The notes beneath the pieces were generated by a model. That model had not been told where the DNA came from. It did not search any database and saw nothing but the letters and a program-made list of their open reading frames with translations. From contig CAXXPL010000011.1 of the NCBI GenBank assembly GCA_963674665.2, forward strand, positions 248,001-312,000: a DNA stretch of 64,000 nt. Reading direction: 5' to 3'. Below, one piece after another: positions 1-8,526 of the stretch. The translations under genes were made by a program, and so were the position numbers. The stretch is from G963674665 sp963674665 (lineage in GTDB: Bacteria > Desulfobacterota > Desulfovibrionia > Desulfovibrionales > Desulfovibrionaceae). Position 1 is the first letter of the stretch. Each line of letters starts with the position of its first letter.

Positions 1-614
1 TGCGCATCCTGAGGGCCGGAGCCAATGGCGAGCTGCCCGAAACCCTGGAAAAGGGCAGCCAGGCCGAGCAACTCTCCACCAACATTCTCATAGGCACCAA
101 CGCCGGAGCCATGGCCGCTGCCGGGGAGCAGGCCCAGCGGCTGGGCTACAACCTCGTCTCCCTCACCTCGCGCGTCACCGGCGAGGCCAGGGAGCTGGCC
201 AAGACCCTGGCCGCCATCGCCATGGACCTGGCGGGGGCCGAACTCCTGGCCAAAAAGCCGGCCTGCGTCATTTCTGGGGGCGAACCCACCGTGACACTGC
301 AGGGTTCAGGCAAAGGGGGGCGCAATCAGGAGATGGCCTTGGCCTTTCTCGCGGAAATCCAACGCCACCCCGACCTGTTCCAGGGAGTCACCTTTCTGGC
401 CGCTTCCACGGACGGCAACGACGGCCCCACAGACGCGGCGGGCGCTTTCGCCTCCCATGACATCCTGCTCCAGGCGCAAGACGCCGACCTGGATATCCAG
501 GACTCCCTGCGCAACAACGACTCCTACCACTTCTACGAAGCCATCAGCCAGCTCTACAAGACAGGCCCCACCAACACCAATGTCTGTGACTTGCACATAT
601 TGTTGGTGAGATAG
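1..614 (+). CDS. Glycerate kinase (MOFRL family), C-terminal part
   Basis: The reading frame is open from the window edge (first full codon at 3), so the start lies outside. About 203 residues are visible. They carry the MOFRL-type C-terminal signature of glycerate 2-kinases: ISGGEPTV, then GKGGRNQE, then a STDGNDGPTDAAG stretch, the glycine-rich and Asp/Asn motifs of this family. The enzyme phosphorylates D-glycerate to 2-phosphoglycerate in the cytosol, linking serine or glyoxylate carbon to glycolysis. It converges on der, and a strong hairpin with a T-run lies between them. An internal Met at 111 is not the start, because family-like sequence continues upstream of it. The family call is firm; the exact substrate position is known from the family only. 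Confidence 0.9.
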   Translation, partial: RILRAGANGELPETLEKGSQAEQLSTNILIGTNAGAMAAAGEQAQRLGYNLVSLTSRVTGEARELAKTLAAIAMDLAGAELLAKKPACVISGGEPTVTLQGSGKGGRNQEMALAFLAEIQRHPDLFQGVTFLAASTDGNDGPTDAAGAFASHDILLQAQDADLDIQDSLRNNDSYHFYEAISQLYKTGPTNTNVCDLHILLVR

Positions 615-646
615 AACGGACTCAAGATTTTCGGGGAAGGAGATTT

Positions 647-701
647 CCGGGGGGAACCCTTTTTGTAAAAAGGGTTCTTCCCCACGCAAAATCCGTTTTT
701 T
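647..701. terminator. Bidirectional terminator-like hairpin between glycerate kinase and der
   Basis: Stem of GGGGAACCCTTTTT (651-664) pairing with 667-683, a 2-base loop and one small bulge, followed by a T-run at 696-701. It lies between two convergent genes. It is also a member of the GC-rich intergenic hairpin family described in the findings. Confidence 0.7.
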
Positions 702-2238
702 ATTTACTTTTGTCGCTTCTGGAGCGGAAGTGCACGGCCATGGGCGCGTACTTGACGCCCAGGAGTTTGCGGAGCTGGTTTTCCAGGTATCGGGCGTAGG
801 AGGCCAGCACGCGTTCCGGATCGTTGACAAAGAACACAAAGGTGGGGGGGCGCACCCCGACCTGGGTGAGATAGTAGAACTTGGCCCTGCGGCGTTTGAC
901 CACGGGTGGCTGGTGGCGTTGCGTGGCCTCGGCGATGATCCGGTTCAGTACTCCTGTGGAGACGCGCAGGCCGCTCTCGCGCCAGATCTCCTCGGCAAGG
1001 GGCAGCAGCCCCTTGAGGCCGGCACGGGTCTTGGCGGACACGTATTTCACCGGCACATGGGGGCAGATGCGCAAGGCCTCCTCGAAGTCCAGCTGCAGAC
1101 CCTTGCGCTTGTCTTGGGGCACGAGGTCCATCTTGTTGATCAGGGTGATGAAGGGGATCTTTTCCCGGTCCAGGTAGGAGATGAGCTTCTTGTCCTGCTG
1201 TGTGACGCCCTCGGTGGCGTCCATGACAAAGAAGGCCACGTCCGCCTTCTTGCCGCTCTGCATGGCGGCCTGGACGCTGAAGCGCTCCAGGGAGTCGGTG
1301 ATGCGGGTGCGGCGGCGGACTCCGGCGGTGTCCACAAAGGTGTAGCGCTTGGGCTCACCCTTGACCGGGAACTCGATGGTCACATCAACGCTGTCGCGGG
1401 TGGTACCGGCGATCTCGCTGACGATCATTCGCTCCTGCCGCGTGAGGGCGTTGACCAGGGAACTCTTTCCGGCGTTGGGGCGTCCGAGCATGGCCAGACG
1501 CAGCCCCAACTCGGGGCGGCGGTAGGCCGAAGCCTTGTCCTCGGGCTCTTCCGGTTCCTCGGAGTCCTCGAGTGGCTCGAGGTCGGGGGCGTCCGGGTAT
1601 TCCGGATCCTCCTGGTCCTCGATGTCCGGGATTTCATCCGCGAGTTCCTGCTCCGGTTCATCGATTTCAGGTTCCTGGTCCGGGCTGTCCTCTTCTGGGA
1701 GGAGTTCGGCGATGCGGTGCACCAGGCCACTGAGATTGTAGCCGTGGGCCGCGGATACCGTGGCGATGTCCAGGCCAAGTCCGTAGAAGTCGCTGAGCAG
1801 AACGTCCTCCTGCTCCGGGCCGTCGATCTTGTTCACCACCAGCAATACGGGCTTGTCGCTCTGCCTGAGGAAGCGGGCCAGGCGCTCGTCAACCGGCGTG
1901 CAGCCTTCCCGCCCATCCACCACCAGGACGAGGACCAGGGCCTCGTCAATGGCCAGCCTGGCCTGATCGTAGATCTCCTTTTCAAAGCCCCGGGATTCCT
2001 GTGGTCCATGGTCGGGGGCGTTGGCGTCGTCGATGTTCACGCCGCCGGTGTCCACGATGCGGAAACTGAATCCCTCGCGCCGCACCTCGCCGTACATACG
2101 GTCGCGAGTGACGCCGGGGCGGTCGTGGGTCAGGGCGCGGCGCCCCTTGATGAGACGGTTGAAGAGCGTGGATTTACCCACGTTGGGGCGCCCGAGAAGG
2201 GCGACCAGGGGCCTGGTGTTGGTCTGAATGACTGTCAT
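700..2238 (-). CDS. der: GTPase Der (EngA), ribosome assembly
   Basis: Double-GTPase needed for maturation of the 50S ribosomal subunit. G domain 1 has GRPNVGKST (residues 16-24), DTGG and NKID. G domain 2 has GRPNAGKSS (252-260), DTAG and NKMD. A KH-like domain closes the protein. Length is 512 aa. I chose ATG at 2238 (MTVIQTN) over upstream alternatives because homologous sequence begins there and because it overlaps the stop of the DUF2569 gene in an ATGA, a usual sign of translational coupling. Odd feature: the linker between the G domains (residues 181-235) is a very acidic, proline-rich insertion made almost only of E, D and P. Confidence 0.96.
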   Translation of the reverse strand: MTVIQTNTRPLVALLGRPNVGKSTLFNRLIKGRRALTHDRPGVTRDRMYGEVRREGFSFRIVDTGGVNIDDANAPDHGPQESRGFEKEIYDQARLAIDEALVLVLVVDGREGCTPVDERLARFLRQSDKPVLLVVNKIDGPEQEDVLLSDFYGLGLDIATVSAAHGYNLSGLVHRIAELLPEEDSPDQEPEIDEPEQELADEIPDIEDQEDPEYPDAPDLEPLEDSEEPEEPEDKASAYRRPELGLRLAMLGRPNAGKSSLVNALTRQERMIVSEIAGTTRDSVDVTIEFPVKGEPKRYTFVDTAGVRRRTRITDSLERFSVQAAMQSGKKADVAFFVMDATEGVTQQDKKLISYLDREKIPFITLINKMDLVPQDKRKGLQLDFEEALRICPHVPVKYVSAKTRAGLKGLLPLAEEIWRESGLRVSTGVLNRIIAEATQRHQPPVVKRRRAKFYYLTQVGVRPPTFVFFVNDPERVLASYARYLENQLRKLLGVKYAPMAVHFRSRSDKSK

Positions 2239-3038
2239 GGTGTGTGGTTCTTGTTGAAATAGGTTACGCGCACGCGCCTGGACGTGGATAGGTAGACGAG
2301 CCCGGCCACGGAGAATGCCACCGCCCCCCATCGGAGCCAGCGGGTCTTTTCCAGAAACAGGGAAGTGATGGCGCTGTCAAGCTGCAAATTGCCCACGAAC
2401 CAGGGCTCGAAGAGGGCCGCCGCGATGAGCAGAAGGAAAAACAGCACAGTGGAGTAAAGCCCGACGCGTTTTTGCAGAAACAGCAGCACTCCGGTGGGGA
2501 TGGAGACCAGTAGAAAGCCGAACAGGGCGACATTGCGCGAAATCAGGTATCGCAGCAGGATTTCCTTGAACTCGTCGGGCGGCGAGAGTTCTTTGAACAG
2601 GGAAACGGTGCGGTCATAATGGAACAGGCAGATTGGGGGCACAAGGAACACGAGAAAAAAGCAGAGCCAAGTCAAGGGGCCGCCGATTCCCTGCCAGGGG
2701 TTCTGTGCGGCCAGTTGCTCGTCCAGCCCCGGGCTCTGGTCCTCATTTGAAGCCAGGGGCGGGTCATGGGCAGGGCCCTTCTGATACAGGGAGTAGATGT
2801 GCTTGAGCATGGCGCCGTGTGCGGCCTTGTACTCATCGTCGGGCAGGATACGCCTGTTGCCCATGTCCTCGAGCCGATCCAGGAGCCCCTTGAGCGGGGA
2901 GATGTCCAGGAACAGGGGCAGGTCTTGCGTGAGCCGGGGGAGAAAGTCGTTGGCAAAGGACTCCCTGTCCGCTCTGCTTTCTTCGATATTGTCCAGCAGG
3001 CGGTTGAGGTCGTCCAGGGAGTCCTTGTAGGTGCGCAT
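2235..3038 (-). CDS. DUF2569-like membrane protein
   Basis: 267-aa protein. A soluble N-terminal part (about 100 residues, helical, charged) is followed by about four hydrophobic segments. The first starts with a GIGGPLTWL motif like that opening DUF2569 domains. Function is unknown. Start: ATG at 3038 (MRTYKD), 10 bases after the mtnA stop, with a GGAG that lies inside the end of mtnA about 13 bases upstream. A TTG at 3062, inside mtnA, is also possible. The end overlaps der by 4 bases (ATGA). It sits in the minus-strand operon mtnA - this gene - der. The DUF assignment rests on the short motif and topology. Confidence 0.75.
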   Translation of the reverse strand: MRTYKDSLDDLNRLLDNIEESRADRESFANDFLPRLTQDLPLFLDISPLKGLLDRLEDMGNRRILPDDEYKAAHGAMLKHIYSLYQKGPAHDPPLASNEDQSPGLDEQLAAQNPWQGIGGPLTWLCFFLVFLVPPICLFHYDRTVSLFKELSPPDEFKEILLRYLISRNVALFGFLLVSIPTGVLLFLQKRVGLYSTVLFFLLLIAAALFEPWFVGNLQLDSAITSLFLEKTRWLRWGAVAFSVAGLVYLSTSRRVRVTYFNKNHTP

Positions 3039-3048
3039 GATGTGGGGA

Positions 3049-4101
3049 TTACTCCATTTCAAAGGCAGCGGCTATGGATTCGGTATACGGGGGGCGCAGT
3101 ACGCCCTTTTCCGTGACGATTCCGGCAATGAGCTCGTTGGGAGTGACATCGAAAGCGAAGTTGAAAACCGGGACGTTGTTGGGCACGATCTGGGTCTCGC
3201 CCACGTGGGTTACCTCTGTAGGAGTGCGCTCCTCGATGGGAATCTCGTCGCCTGTGGGGGTTTCACGGTCGATTGTGGACAAGGGGGCGGCAACATAGAA
3301 AGGCACGTTGTACTCCCTGGCCATGACGGCCACTGTGTAGGTGCCGATCTTGTTGGCCGCGTCGCCGTTGGCCGCTATGCGGTCCGCGCCCACGACCACC
3401 TTCTGCACCAGCCCCTTGCGCATGAGCAGGCCCACGGCGTTGTCGCAGGCCACGCGCACCGGGATGCCGTCCTTGTGCAGCTCGTAGGCGGTGAGGCGGG
3501 CGCCCTGCAGGAAGGGGCGGGTTTCGTTGGCGATGACCTGGAGCTTCTTGCCCCTGTCCACCGCGCCGCGAATCACGCCCAGGGCCGTGCCGTACCCGGC
3601 CGTGGCCAGGGCGCCGGCGTTGCAGTGGGTCATGACCGTGTCGCCGTCGTCCATGACCGTGTCGCCGTGTCTGCCGATCTCCTTGCAGATGGCGATGTCC
3701 TCGGCGTGCATGACCTTGGCCAGCTCGAGCCAGATCTCCTGGAGTCGCTCCAGGGTAACGTCTCCGGACCGGTTCCAAGCCTCGCGCATGCGGCGCACTG
3801 CCCAGCGCAGGTTCACGGCTGTGGGGCGGGCGTTTTCCAGGTCCGTGAGCAGCTTTTCCAGGAGTTCGAAGCCCCCGGCGCCATCGCCGCCCTTGGCCAG
3901 GGCCTCGCGGGCGGCGAGAAAGCAGCCGTAGGCCGCGGTCACGCCAATGGCGGGAGCGCCTCGAACCACCATGACCTGGAGGGCGAAAATCGTTTCCTCG
4001 GTGTTGGAGCAGGTGAACCAGTCCTCGCGCACGGGAAGGTAACGCTGGTCCAGGAGCACGAGATTGCGGGCCGCGGCGTCGAATTGGATATGGTCTTCCA
4101 T
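3049..4101 (-). CDS. mtnA: S-methyl-5-thioribose-1-phosphate isomerase
   Basis: Member of the eIF2B alpha/beta/delta-like isomerase family. It converts methylthioribose-1-phosphate to methylthioribulose-1-phosphate in methionine salvage. Visible family features are the VRGAPAIG stretch near the N-terminus, HCNAGALAT with the catalytic Cys, NETRP, and GADRIAANGD followed by NKIGTY. From ATG 4101 (MEDHIQFD) the protein is 350 aa, normal for MtnA. Two upstream in-frame ATGs would add a poorly conserved tail. GAGGA lies 4-5 bases before the chosen ATG. No other methionine-salvage gene lies beside it. In organisms with a partial pathway the enzyme may work on 5'-deoxyadenosine-derived sugars, which I cannot decide here. 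Confidence 0.93.
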   Translation of the reverse strand: MEDHIQFDAAARNLVLLDQRYLPVREDWFTCSNTEETIFALQVMVVRGAPAIGVTAAYGCFLAAREALAKGGDGAGGFELLEKLLTDLENARPTAVNLRWAVRRMREAWNRSGDVTLERLQEIWLELAKVMHAEDIAICKEIGRHGDTVMDDGDTVMTHCNAGALATAGYGTALGVIRGAVDRGKKLQVIANETRPFLQGARLTAYELHKDGIPVRVACDNAVGLLMRKGLVQKVVVGADRIAANGDAANKIGTYTVAVMAREYNVPFYVAAPLSTIDRETPTGDEIPIEERTPTEVTHVGETQIVPNNVPVFNFAFDVTPNELIAGIVTEKGVLRPPYTESIAAAFEME

Positions 4102-4315
4102 TGGGTCCTCGTAGTTTGCAAGATGGGGAGGTCGAAAGTCAGGGAGATCAAGCCAGTGCCAGGGGATTCCCATCTTCGGTGTTGTTGATGAAAACGACGT
4201 GTGGTCGGGCCGAAGAGCAAGAATAAATGCGGCCAAATTGGTAGCACGTCAATATTACGATATGTTTACCCACAAGGGGGGCAGCCGGGGTTTGTTCGAG
4301 GTTTCGGAAGGGAAG

Positions 4316-4347
4316 CTCGGGGAGCCGTATGGCCCCCCGGGATTTTT
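4316..4347 (+). terminator. Hairpin followed by T-run in the carbamoyltransferase-mtnA gap
   Basis: Stem CTCGGGGAGCC (4316-4326), loop GTAT, then GGCCCCCCGGG and ATTTTT. The T-run is on the plus strand although both flanking genes are on the minus strand, so its direction does not suit them. It may stop antisense transcripts, or be only a structured spacer. Confidence 0.3.
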
Positions 4348-4362
4348 GTTATGTTCGGGCGA

Positions 4363-6231
4363 TCAGTCGAGTTCGTACTCGTTGCGCCAGTCGTCATCCT
4401 CGGTCCAGGCAGGCTGCTCCTTCTTGTCGAAGAGGTAGTTGCCGATGACCAGGAAGTCCATTTCAGTGCGCATGAAGCAGCGGTAGGCGTCTTCCGGTGT
4501 ACAGACGATGGGCTCGCCGCGCACGTTGAAGCTGGTGTTCACCACCAGGCCGCAGCCGGTGCGCTCTTTGAAGGCGCGCAGGAGCTTGTGGTAGCGCGGG
4601 TTGGTCTCCTTGTGCACGGTCTGGATCCTGGCGGAGTAGTCCACGTGGGTCACGGCCGGGATGTCGGAGCGCTGGTGATAGAGGCGCTGCCACATTTCCA
4701 TCTCGTTGTAGTTGTCGGGCAGGGGGTTGCGTCTGTCCTCCCGCACCGGGGCAACCAGGAGCATGTAGGGCGAGGGCTGCCCCTCGAGACCGAAGTAGGT
4801 GTCCACGTCCTCGATGAGCACGGAAGGGGCGAAGGGGCGGAACCCCTCGCGGTACTTGATCTTGAGGTTGAGCTTCTTCTGCATTTCCGGGTCGCGGGGA
4901 TCGCCGAGGATGCTGCGGTTGCCCAGGGCACGGGGCCCCCATTCCATGCGTCCCTGAAACCAGCCGATGGCCGCGCCCGAGGTCAGCTTCTGGGCAACGT
5001 CGGCGCAGAGATCGTCGAAGTTCTCATACTTCTTGCCCACGGCCTTGTGACGGCGCATCAGGCGCAGGGTGTAGCCCTCCCCGTAGAAGGGGCCGAGGTA
5101 GGATCCCTGCATGGCGTCGGCCTTGGTGGGATCCGGAGGACGGCGCTCCTGCCCCAATCCGATGTGATATGCGGCCATGGCCGCTCCCAGGGCGCCACCG
5201 GCGTCACCGGCGGCGGGCTGGATCCAGATATTGGGGAAGGGGCCGCGGCGCAGCAGTTTGCCGTTGGCCACGCAGTTCAGGGCCACGCCCCCGGCCATGA
5301 CCAGGTTTTTGGAGCCCGTGATGGCGTGGGCGGCGTCGGCCATGCGGAAGACCACCTCCTCGGTGACCATCTGGATGGCCAGGGCCATGTCCATGTACGG
5401 CTGGGTGATGTCGGACTCGGGCTTGCGGCGCTCGATGCCGAAGAGCTTTTTGAACGGGCCGTCCTTGCACATGGTCAGGCCCGTGGCGAAGTCGAAGTAA
5501 TCCATGTTCAGCAGCAGGGAGCCGTCCTCCCGCAGATCCACCAGCTCGTCCAGGATGAGCTGGTACCATCTTCTGGTGCGCTCCGCGTCGGGGTTGCCGT
5601 AGGGCGCCAGGCCCATGAGCTTGTATTCGCCGGAGTTGACCTTGAACCCGGTGTAATAGGTGAAGCCCGAGTAGAGCAGCCCCAGGGAGTGGGGGAAGTC
5701 CAGCTGCTTGTGTATGGTGATGTCCTTGCCCTTGCCAGAGGCGATGGTGGTGGTCGCCCACTCGCCCACGCCGTCGATGGTGAGGACCGCGGCCTCTTCA
5801 TAGGGGCTGGGGTAGAACGCGCTGGCCACGTGGGAGAGGTGATGCTCGGGGAACAGAAGCTTGGGCATGCCGAGACCGATTTTGGCAAGCTCGTCCTTGA
5901 GCATTTTTTTCATGAACAGCTTTTCCTTGATCCACACCGGCATGGCGGAGAGAAAGCTGCGCAGCCCCTTTGGCGCAAAGGCGTGGTAGGTCTCCAGCAA
6001 GCGCTCGAACTTGAGGTAGGGCTTGTCGTAGAAAGCCACAGCCTCCAGGTCCTGGGGACGCAGACCGGCCTCCTCCATAACGTACCTGACCGCGTTTTCG
6101 GGAAAGGACGAGTCGTGCTTCTTCCTGGTAAACCGTTCCTCGTGCGCCGCGGCAATGATGTCGCCGTTAATGAGCAACGCGGCGGCACTGTCGTGATAAA
6201 AGGCCGAGATGCCTAGTATGGCTCCTGCCAT
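4363..6231 (-). CDS. NodU/CmcH-type O-carbamoyltransferase
   Basis: 622-aa enzyme of the NodU/TobZ/CmcH carbamoyltransferase family, which transfers carbamoyl from carbamoyl phosphate through a carbamoyladenylate to a hydroxyl of a sugar or natural product. The N-terminal Kae1-like domain has GISAFYHDSAAALL and HEERFTR, a HHLSHVASA His motif, and DGVGEW. The C-terminal YrdC-like part has EWGPRALGNRSIL. ATG at 6231 (MAGAILG) follows AGAGG with good spacing; an upstream ATG would add an unrelated tail. It is downstream of SxtJ-like and DUF5989-like small membrane proteins, a combination that recurs with this enzyme. The acceptor is unknown; a cell-surface glycan is a guess. Confidence 0.92.
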   Translation of the reverse strand: MAGAILGISAFYHDSAAALLINGDIIAAAHEERFTRKKHDSSFPENAVRYVMEEAGLRPQDLEAVAFYDKPYLKFERLLETYHAFAPKGLRSFLSAMPVWIKEKLFMKKMLKDELAKIGLGMPKLLFPEHHLSHVASAFYPSPYEEAAVLTIDGVGEWATTTIASGKGKDITIHKQLDFPHSLGLLYSGFTYYTGFKVNSGEYKLMGLAPYGNPDAERTRRWYQLILDELVDLREDGSLLLNMDYFDFATGLTMCKDGPFKKLFGIERRKPESDITQPYMDMALAIQMVTEEVVFRMADAAHAITGSKNLVMAGGVALNCVANGKLLRRGPFPNIWIQPAAGDAGGALGAAMAAYHIGLGQERRPPDPTKADAMQGSYLGPFYGEGYTLRLMRRHKAVGKKYENFDDLCADVAQKLTSGAAIGWFQGRMEWGPRALGNRSILGDPRDPEMQKKLNLKIKYREGFRPFAPSVLIEDVDTYFGLEGQPSPYMLLVAPVREDRRNPLPDNYNEMEMWQRLYHQRSDIPAVTHVDYSARIQTVHKETNPRYHKLLRAFKERTGCGLVVNTSFNVRGEPIVCTPEDAYRCFMRTEMDFLVIGNYLFDKKEQPAWTEDDDWRNEYELD

Positions 6232-6378
6232 GACAAACCTCTTTTTGCATCTTGTATTGTGTTCAGTAAATAACCTGGTGATTCTTGATGGTGTATTCAC
6301 TGAAAGATCACTTCGCGGGAAATGTGCTTCCCGCTTCGCTTACGTCGCTTTTCGCGACGCCCGGCCTATCGGCAGGGT

Positions 6379-6418
6379 AGTGTTGCAATCAATACGTCCT
6401 ATTGGTGAACGCAACACT
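6379..6418 (-). promoter_or_regulatory. Two-tier inverted repeat between the DUF5989-like gene and the carbamoyltransferase
   Basis: Outer arms AGTGTTGC (6379-6386) and GCAACACT (6411-6418), inner arms CAATA (6390-6394) and TATTG (6400-6404). The outer arm reaches the stop codon of the 49-aa gene. There is no T-run on the minus side, so attenuator, processing hairpin or operator are all possible. Confidence 0.4.
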
Positions 6419-6566
6419 AGAAGATGGTGTAGATGAAAGGAGCGACGGCCGTACCGCTGGTGAGCACGATAAGCGCGCCGAACAGCAGCAATGTCAGGAT
6501 TATGGGCAGAAGCCAGAATTTTTTTCTAACTTTCAGAAAGTTCCAGAGATCACGTAGAAAATCCAT
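6417..6566 (-). CDS. 49-aa single-span membrane protein, DUF5989-like
   Basis: Small gene with a strong Shine-Dalgarno (GGAGGAT, 7 bases before ATG 6566). The product starts MDFLRDLWNFLKVRKKFW, then one hydrophobic segment (about residues 19-37), and ends VAPFIYTIF. Its size, basic amphipathic start and position between an SxtJ-like gene and a carbamoyltransferase match the short proteins annotated as DUF5989, which commonly accompany NodU-type carbamoyltransferases. Role unknown; it may anchor or assist the enzyme at the membrane (inference). It is too short for many automatic gene callers. Confidence 0.85.
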   Translation of the reverse strand: MDFLRDLWNFLKVRKKFWLLPIILTLLLFGALIVLTSGTAVAPFIYTIF

Positions 6567-6624
6567 TGATGTTATCCTCCATGCAATCAAATAAATGATA
6601 CGCCCCCCGGTGTGGAGGAGCGGC

Positions 6625-7038
6625 TTAAAACATCTGCTCCAGGTCGTCCGCCCCTACGGTGGTGTTGCATTCCCTGTAGACAGAACCGCTTTCCTTTTTC
6701 CATTTCTTGAGTTGCAGCGAGTCCTTGCCACCCACTCTGCGGACAAAGGCGATTGGCGTGACCACCAGGAAAAAAACGATGGTCAGGATCACCTTGGACA
6801 TGACTGTGCCCAGGACTTCGGAGAGCCCGAACCACAGAGCCGCAAAGGGTTTGCACAGCTTCGGCTGGATCATGAGCAGCAGGGTGACGACGATGAGCAC
6901 CGGAGTCATCCAGGCGTGTTTGCCGATCTGCAATACCAGCAGGCCGATGAGAATGAGGGCCAAGCCGGCGTCCTTGCACTGGTCCTTGGTGGGTCGGGAA
7001 AAGAATCCGGGTTTGGAGTCGTTTTTGTTGGCGCTCAT
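6625..7038 (-). CDS. SxtJ-family membrane protein
   Basis: 137-aa protein with two to three hydrophobic segments (about residues 22-55 and 70-95) and a charged C-terminal tail. It resembles SxtJ, a small membrane protein found beside carbamoyltransferases in saxitoxin and polysaccharide loci. ATG at 7038 (MSANKND) follows GGGAGGGG with good spacing, so I prefer it to the ATG at 7056. It starts 14 bases after the gatB stop and is probably co-transcribed with gatB and with the two genes downstream. Biochemical role unknown. Confidence 0.75.
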   Translation of the reverse strand: MSANKNDSKPGFFSRPTKDQCKDAGLALILIGLLVLQIGKHAWMTPVLIVVTLLLMIQPKLCKPFAALWFGLSEVLGTVMSKVILTIVFFLVVTPIAFVRRVGGKDSLQLKKWKKESGSVYRECNTTVGADDLEQMF

Positions 7039-7052
7039 CAAGCCCCTCCCTG

Positions 7053-8486
7053 TCAAGCGTCGAGTTTCTGCTGCAAAAATTTGTTAACGAGGCCGGGGTT
7101 GGCCTTGCCCCGGGTCTTTTTCATAACCTGCCCCACGAAGAAGCCCATGAGCTTCTTCTTGCCTTCCCTGTAAGCTGCCACTTCGTTCGGGCTCTCGTCC
7201 AGCACTTCCTGCACCGCGGTCTCGATGGCCGAGGTATCGGAGATCTGGACAAGGCCCTTTTCCTGCACAAAGGCTTTGGGGTCCTTGTCGCTCTCATAGA
7301 GTTCGCCGAAAATCTGCTTGCCGATCTTGCCGCTGATGACGTCCTCGTCCACCAGCTTGATCAGGGCGGCCAGGGACTCCGGTTTCATGGGGCAGTCAGC
7401 GGGCGCGGTGTTGCGCTGATTGAGCTCGTGCAGCAGTTCGCCCAGCATCCAGTTGGCGATCTTCTTGGGCTGGTCGTAAATTTTGACCGAGGCCTCGAAG
7501 TAGTCGGCCAGGTCGCGCTCCGAGGTGAGACCCTGGGCGTCGTGATCCGGCAGGCCGTATTGCTCCCTGAAACGTTCCTTACGCTCGGCCGGCAGCTCGG
7601 GCAGTTCCTTGGCCCACTCATCGAGCCACTGGGGCTCGATGATCACGGGCGGTAGGTCCGGATCCGGGAAATAGCGGTAGTCGTGGGCCTCCTCCTTGCC
7701 GCGCATGGACTGGGTGATGTTCTTGCCCGAGTCATAGAGCCGGGTCTCCTGCACCACTAGGTCGCCGTCCTCGATGACGTCCTTCTGGCGCTCGATCTCG
7801 AATTCCAGGGCCTTTTGCACGTGGCGGAAGGAGTTCAGGTTCTTCAGCTCGGTGCGGGTACCGTACTCCTTCTGCCCCATGGGGCGGATGGAGATGTTGG
7901 CGTCGCACCGGAAGCTTCCCTCTTCCATGTTTCCGTCGCAGATGCCCAGGTACACGAGGATGGAGCGCAGGCCCTTGAGGTAGGCCACTGCCTCCTCGGG
8001 GCTGCGCATGTCGGGATCGCTCACGATCTCGATGAGCGGCACGCCGGAGCGGTTGAGGTCCACAAAACTGACGTTCTCCACCTGGGAGTGGATGTTTTTG
8101 CCCGCGTCGTCCTCCATGTGGATGCGCAGGATGCCGACACGCTTGGTCTCGCCGTTGACCGGGATGTCCAGGTAACCGTGCTCGGCCAGGGGGAGTTCGT
8201 ATTGGGAAATCTGGTAGCCCTTGGGCAGATCGGGGTAGAAGTAGTTCTTGCGCGCGAAGATGGAGGTGTGGTTCACTGTGCAGCCAACGGCCAGGGCCAT
8301 CTTGCAGGCGTATTCAACTGCCCGGCGGTTGAGCACGGGCAGGACACCGGGCTGGCCGGTGCAGACGGCGCAGACATTGGTGTTGGGCTCCTCGCCGAAG
8401 GTCGTGGAGCATCCGCAGAAAAGCTTGGAGTCGGTACGCAGCTGGGCGTGCACTTCCAGCCCGATAACGGTTTCGTAAGTTGTCAT
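7053..8486 (-). CDS. gatB: Asp-tRNA(Asn)/Glu-tRNA(Gln) amidotransferase subunit B
   Basis: 477 aa, normal for GatB. Starts MTTYETVIGLEVHAQL. The zinc-ribbon cysteines appear as FCGCS and CAVCTGQPG; the FARKNYFYPDLPKGYQ and RSGVPLIEIVS motifs and the C-terminal YqeY-like tail domain (GKLxG-type ending) are present. GatB binds mischarged Glu-tRNA(Gln) and/or Asp-tRNA(Asn) and activates the acyl group for amidation by the GatCAB complex. gatA and gatC are not in this window. GAGG precedes ATG 8486. It lies 40 bases after the DUF4254 gene and 14 bases before the sxtJ-like gene. Confidence 0.97.
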   Translation of the reverse strand: MTTYETVIGLEVHAQLRTDSKLFCGCSTTFGEEPNTNVCAVCTGQPGVLPVLNRRAVEYACKMALAVGCTVNHTSIFARKNYFYPDLPKGYQISQYELPLAEHGYLDIPVNGETKRVGILRIHMEDDAGKNIHSQVENVSFVDLNRSGVPLIEIVSDPDMRSPEEAVAYLKGLRSILVYLGICDGNMEEGSFRCDANISIRPMGQKEYGTRTELKNLNSFRHVQKALEFEIERQKDVIEDGDLVVQETRLYDSGKNITQSMRGKEEAHDYRYFPDPDLPPVIIEPQWLDEWAKELPELPAERKERFREQYGLPDHDAQGLTSERDLADYFEASVKIYDQPKKIANWMLGELLHELNQRNTAPADCPMKPESLAALIKLVDEDVISGKIGKQIFGELYESDKDPKAFVQEKGLVQISDTSAIETAVQEVLDESPNEVAAYREGKKKLMGFFVGQVMKKTRGKANPGLVNKFLQQKLDA

Positions 8487-8526
8487 GTGGCGTCCTCTGT
8501 CTCTGGCCGCGCCTCTTGTTCCGCCC

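Noticed and set aside
730..2262. Long plus-strand ORF opposite der
   Set aside because: It is the mirror of a highly conserved gene in high-GC DNA; its product has no motif and low-complexity Gly/Val/Leu runs. Similar long mirrors at 4201-6216, 12117-13814, 13742-15157, 23354-24931 and 30055-31059 were dropped for the same reason.
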